This document shows, in pieces, positions 19,462 to 23,548 of a stretch of 23,548 nt of DNA. This DNA is from Eimeria necatrix (taxonomy: Eukaryota > Apicomplexa > Conoidasida > Eucoccidiorida > Eimeriidae). The notes under the pieces were generated by a model that saw only the letters and a list, made by a program, of their open reading frames with translations, was not told where the DNA came from and searched no databases. The stretch is from the NCBI RefSeq assembly GCF_000499385.1, contig NW_013654442.1:1-23548 (forward strand), given 5' to 3'. The position numbers and the translations under genes were made by a program. Positions within the stretch are counted from its first letter, which is position 1. The number at the start of each line of letters is the position of its first letter.

Positions 19462-21519
19462 TCATTTGTTATTTTACACATGACGTATTGTTAGAGGTTG
19501 TATCAGAAGAAACCTGGCTCTCGGCGCAGGCTTAGCTCTAGACTCATCCGAGGCTGCTCTGCTGTGAGGCCAGCGATTCGGGCTAGCAGTATTGCCGGTG
19601 AGGCCTGCAGGGACACACATAGCGAAGGCCACCAGAATCCTCGAGGAGGCCAAAACGGAAACAGACCTGATTCGTCATGATTTTAAGCTTCTATTTGAGC
19701 TTGTTTGTCCTTACTAAATTTGTAGGTGACTACGTAGCGAGAAGGGGAACCTATGTAGAAGAGGGGCGAGGCTGTGCTCACTACAGTGACAGCGGTTCTA
19801 TAGTGGGCGTTGTAGCTAACATAGGACGACTGGCCAAAGTGTGTAGTGCGCAGAATCACAATGCGGTCCATAAATGGCCTTCATGGTTATATAGTTCAGA
19901 AAAAGAAGCTTGACATAGTAAGTAGAAGTTAGTATTATGAGAAGCGAATTCGTCCTCCGGCAGTCAGGCCCAATGTGCTCTCCAGCTAGGCTGGACAACC
20001 GAAGCTGCACGGAGAGACAAACACTCAGGAGAGTAGATGTATGCTTTTGGAAAGTGGATCTATAATGGTGATGCTCTGATTCTTTTAACAAATAAACGCT
20101 GCCCTTTGTGAGAAGCGTACTGTATGCACATATATAGATAGAACGGGAAAGACACGTAGGAACAAAGCTGGGCATAGCTCGCTGCAAACAGCGAAAGCAA
20201 CAGCTTGGCCCAACAGAGAAACCGCTACCCGCGATGTCCTCCAGTCGGAACCCTTTTCCTCACTTGAACCCTTTCCTTTTCCTTACGCAACGTAATTAGG
20301 TTCATCACAAATCGTACTTGTGTTGTACTTAATGGTGCTCAAGGCCCTGCAAAGCTTGTGTGGAGGCCTTGGCAATATAACTGAGTCAACGGCACGTAAG
20401 CGCGTGACTGCGCAAAGGCATCGCTTCCTGCTTTTCCCTTAGCCATACTTAACTTCTTCTGCATCTGTTTCTTTTCTTCTTGACTCTGAGGTGACAACGC
20501 TCGCTCCTGAGTTACGAGAAATTCCCTCGCGGCACGCATCAGGAAGGGAACCTGGTGCAGGCGGTGTAGGCTCAGTGGCCCGCAGCTACAAATCTTGGAC
20601 CCACTACATGCAAATAGTGAATGAAAAGGCTCATTGAAGTGCCATGGTTTTCAAGGCTCTGTAGGAGAAGGCGGCGACTGTGCCGGGGCTTGAAATATTG
20701 AGGAAGCTTTTCACCTACCAGTGCATCGTTAAGTGGTTTTGAGTAGTTGCGGTGCAGTGGCGGTTTAAAGGGTCTATTACTATATTTTAGGGAGTCGTGA
20801 AATACTAGTTCGCCAGATATTAGGGATCAATGTCGCAGTTTTTACCCCCTACCATAGCTGCGGATATCTGGGACGCAGAAAATGTGAGAAAATAGTTCGA
20901 CCTGCCGTGGCCCGTTTGCACTGCTCCAATATAGGCAACTGGGATGGCTTTGTATTATAAATTTATAATATTGCGATGGCATTTCAAATGAGCGTTTGCT
21001 ATCTCTGGTATTCGTGCAAACCACTGGTACGCAAGGAAGTAAAAGAAGTTGGGACTCCGGTCCCGAACACCCTAAGCGCTTACGCCACATCTTCGCAGTG
21101 CTTGCGCCACTAATGATATATTAGGGGTATGTAAAGAGCTATAAGACGCGTAGTCGCACACCTGGTGAGCCATCAAGGTGCCTCCACAAGAGCGGTCAGC
21201 CGGAGACCCAATGCGAGAGTATGACAGTGCAGGAAGAAAGGCTGTTATGAGCTGTAGAACGCCCTGTGAAATTGTTCACGCATCGGCCATATACTTAATA
21301 AAAGAGACAACATGCATGCAGGTTGAGATGCTGCAGGATGCGTTGGCAGCACAGTTGGGGCCACTGGCCTTTAGTTCAGAGCAGCTCCAACAACCCGCCT
21401 GAAAGAGGCAACAGCCACAAGCAGGCACTAACTAGCTGAATCGCATTCTTCAATAAGAAACAAGTAGAGGCTTAAATAGAGACTCAACGCAGAGCCGTGG
21501 AGGCGGCAGAAGCCACGAC

Positions 21520-21687
21520 CAGCAGCAATAAAAAATACGTGGAACAGATGTGCCCTTATTGCTTCTTAATAACTGCGGCCAAGCCTTCCAAGGTTGAAAC
21601 GGGCAGCAGCAACAAAGGTTACGTATGGTAGATTTGCCCTTGTTCTTTTTCAACAACTGTAATCAGGCATTCCAGGACTGAAAGTGA
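21520..21687. repeat. Diverged tandem duplication, two copies of 84 bp
   Basis: Copies at 21520-21603 and 21604-21687 both begin CAGCAGCAA and share TACGT, TTTGCCCTT-like and AACTG blocks in register. About two thirds of positions match by eye (56 of 84). The unit is 28 codons long, and one minus-strand frame stays open through both copies (LLKKNKGKS / LLRSNKGTS), but that frame lacks an ATG and a recognisable product. Confidence 0.65.
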
Positions 21688-23414
21688 TGGGAAGGCATTG
21701 TTAGTGCAAACCCAGCGAGTTGGGCTCTGAACGAACTACCATAGGAGGAATTACTTGTAAAGTACTTGCTGACGACAATGTGCCTTTCTGGAGTATGAAC
21801 ATATGCCGAGGAACCAGTTTGTGCTAGCCACCCTTACTAATGCGCATAATGGCAGTGCTTGTTACTACCATTAAGCAGCGACGATCAACACGCACAGCCG
21901 TCAAGAACGATGAGGAGACCCAAGAAGTGAAATGCCGGCCAATGCGTCTCCACAGAAAGAAGGACAAAGGCCGGTTACCAGGCACCTGCCGAGCACGCTC
22001 AACGAATCGTTATCCCACACACTTGCAAGGACAGCGGATGAGAATAAATGCATTTTCGAATTGCATTTCGTAGGGGGCTGGAACGGCAGCAATGCGAGCT
22101 CCAGGTAGGCACTACGCCAATACACCGGTTAAACGGGCAACCATCCCCAATTCGCTTGCAGCATGCGCCTTAAATAAGCAAAAATGTTATGGCTTCAAAA
22201 AAATTAATTTCGGAATTGTAATTTAGTGCCTTGTAAAGGCTTACGCTGCGACTCTACCGTTCTGGTTTCCTGCCTTCGGACCAGCTGAGGACGTTAACTC
22301 TTGAACAAACATTCGCTCGTAGGGTTTTAAGGGTTTTGCTCTTCACCGCAGGGAAAGCGCACAGCTTTTGATCTGACTGCTGAGCACAGTGAATCGTACG
22401 ACAATCTCTGACAGTAAGGGCGAGGTGTACGGCACCTTGTCAACAGCAAAATGCAGCCGATTAGGAAGTTCATCACTTTTATTATGTACTTCGACTCTTA
22501 TACGGTTCCCGGCGCGCTCTAGTCACGTTTTAGCTACTATGTCTTACAGATGGACGTGGTGGCAGGCTAGCACTGCAGTATTCAAAACTCATTGACCTTA
22601 AAATACTCTACCAACCTCAGCTAGCACTGTAGTGTTGGAATTATATCTACCTTGTGACCCCTTGGTTCTTTGGTCATGCACAGAGGCGCCCGGCCTGGCG
22701 GAGCTTTGCTGCTAGCCTTCATCATTTTAATGCTCGAGCCTGTGCATGGGGGTGCATAAGATCAAGCTTTCTCGAGAAGAACAAACTAGCATAGCACGCC
22801 TAGTTCCATAATACAGATTTCTTATTTTGTGGGCAGCACTACAGTGCCACCCCGTCCAAAGTATGGTTGAGCTCCTAAAATGGTTGGGTGCTCCCTTTGT
22901 CGTGTTCGAGAGGCTAGCAGCTTTCTGTCGATTGCAGCTGCCACTCGTGTTGTCTGAGTGCTTCTAGGACAGAGATATGGAATGCCTTGAAGTGTAACAT
23001 AGGGAGATGGAAGCCCGTTACACAGCCAGGCGAACTGTAGTACACTGTGTTCTCTACAGCGTCTACGATGCTGCATGACCCACAACTCTGGCAATCTATG
23101 AAATCTTATCTTCTACGGACGCATCGGTCTCGTAACATCAACTAAATTATTAAAAAGACCTTTTTGTTTCAAGTTCCCAAAACCATATTTCACAAAAGTC
23201 ACTTCTTATGCTTCTTCTTGCTTTGCTGGTCCGGTAAGGATGTGACGCTCACCGGTGCAGGAGCTGCCGGCAGTCCCAATCTTAGGGCATTCGCAGTCAT
23301 TTCTTGCTTATACATGTTAATTGTTAATAAATTGCTTTCTATTTCACTAGTAAGAGGTTACAGCGCTCAATCCGCGTCTCAACCTCTTAACCGCTAATAG
23401 GTCACCAGTTAGCT

Positions 23415-23474
23415 ATTGTAGTGTACAGTAGGGCTTGCCGGTGGACTATAGATGTAGTGCACAGACACTACAAT
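23415..23474. repeat. Inverted repeat with 10-bp arms
   Basis: ATTGTAGTGT at 23415-23424 and its exact complement ACACTACAAT at 23465-23474, separated by 40 bases. Inside lies another TGTAGTG copy near 23453 (TGTAGTGCACAG), similar to TGTAGTGTACAG at the left arm. Confidence 0.55.
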
Positions 23475-23548
23475 GGGGCTGGTTAGTGCTCTAGAGAGGA
23501 TAGCTAGCCAGCGACCTACGAGGGGTCGCAAGACTGGAGGGACACAGC

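Larger units (their letters stand above)
17797..23548. other. Gene-poor right end
   Basis: Nearly 6 kb in which no frame exceeds about 130 codons and none carries a recognisable motif. The longer frames (17883-18269 -, 18397-18690 +, 19816-20187 -, 22822-23094 -) overlap others on the opposite strand or start at non-ATG codons. The region contains twin hairpins (19410-19461), an 84-base diverged tandem repeat (21520-21687) and an inverted repeat (23415-23474). I found no reverse transcriptase, surface-antigen or RNA gene signature. Small exons of an unrecognised gene cannot be excluded. Confidence 0.5.

Noticed and set aside
19677..19913. Plus-strand 78-codon ATG frame with a hydrophobic start
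   Set aside because: There is no clear signal cleavage site, motif or partner exon.
21178..21402. Plus-strand frame ending EMLQDALAAQLGPLAFSSEQ
   Set aside because: The end looks like a C-terminal exon after a CAG acceptor, but the start is GTG and no upstream exon was found.

Overview
The window looks like nuclear DNA of a coccidian apicomplexan, most likely an Eimeria species. Three things point there: an ApiAP2 transcription factor; a nuclear gene for a bacterial-type ribosomal protein carrying the signal-plus-transit leader used for the apicoplast; and abundant CAG/CTG triplet tracts that encode runs of Q, A and S inside genes, as is known for Eimeria. Genes are split by GT-AG introns, so most open frames had to be joined by eye. 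No species can be named from the sequence alone, and no expression data were available.

Layout. (1) 636-3892, plus strand: a three-exon gene for a 910-residue protein with an N-terminal signal anchor and two cysteine-rich blocks separated by a long Q/P/A-rich spacer. (2) 3893-5390: AT-rich, microsatellite-like intergenic DNA. (3) 5391-7561, minus strand: a four-exon gene for bacterial-type ribosomal protein L27, predicted to act in the apicoplast. (4) 7562-10526: no gene I can support. (5) 10527-14215, minus strand: a two-exon ApiAP2 gene with one AP2 domain, split by an 875-base intron, and a helical C-terminal region resembling the AP2-coincident C-terminal (ACDC) domain. (6) 14955-15590, minus strand: a likely small two-exon gene of unknown function with a hydrophobic N-terminus. 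(7) 15591-23548: about 8 kb with no convincing gene, holding tandem duplications, palindromes and hairpins.

Three minus-strand genes follow one another (small gene, AP2 factor, L27), while the cysteine-rich gene lies convergent to L27. Nothing indicates that they act in a shared pathway. The main results are the reconstructed gene structures: L27 is invisible as a single open frame, and all its junctions agree in phase and restore the family motifs. I found no clear sign of a wholly new system. The most novel protein is the cysteine-rich one, which I could not assign to a family.
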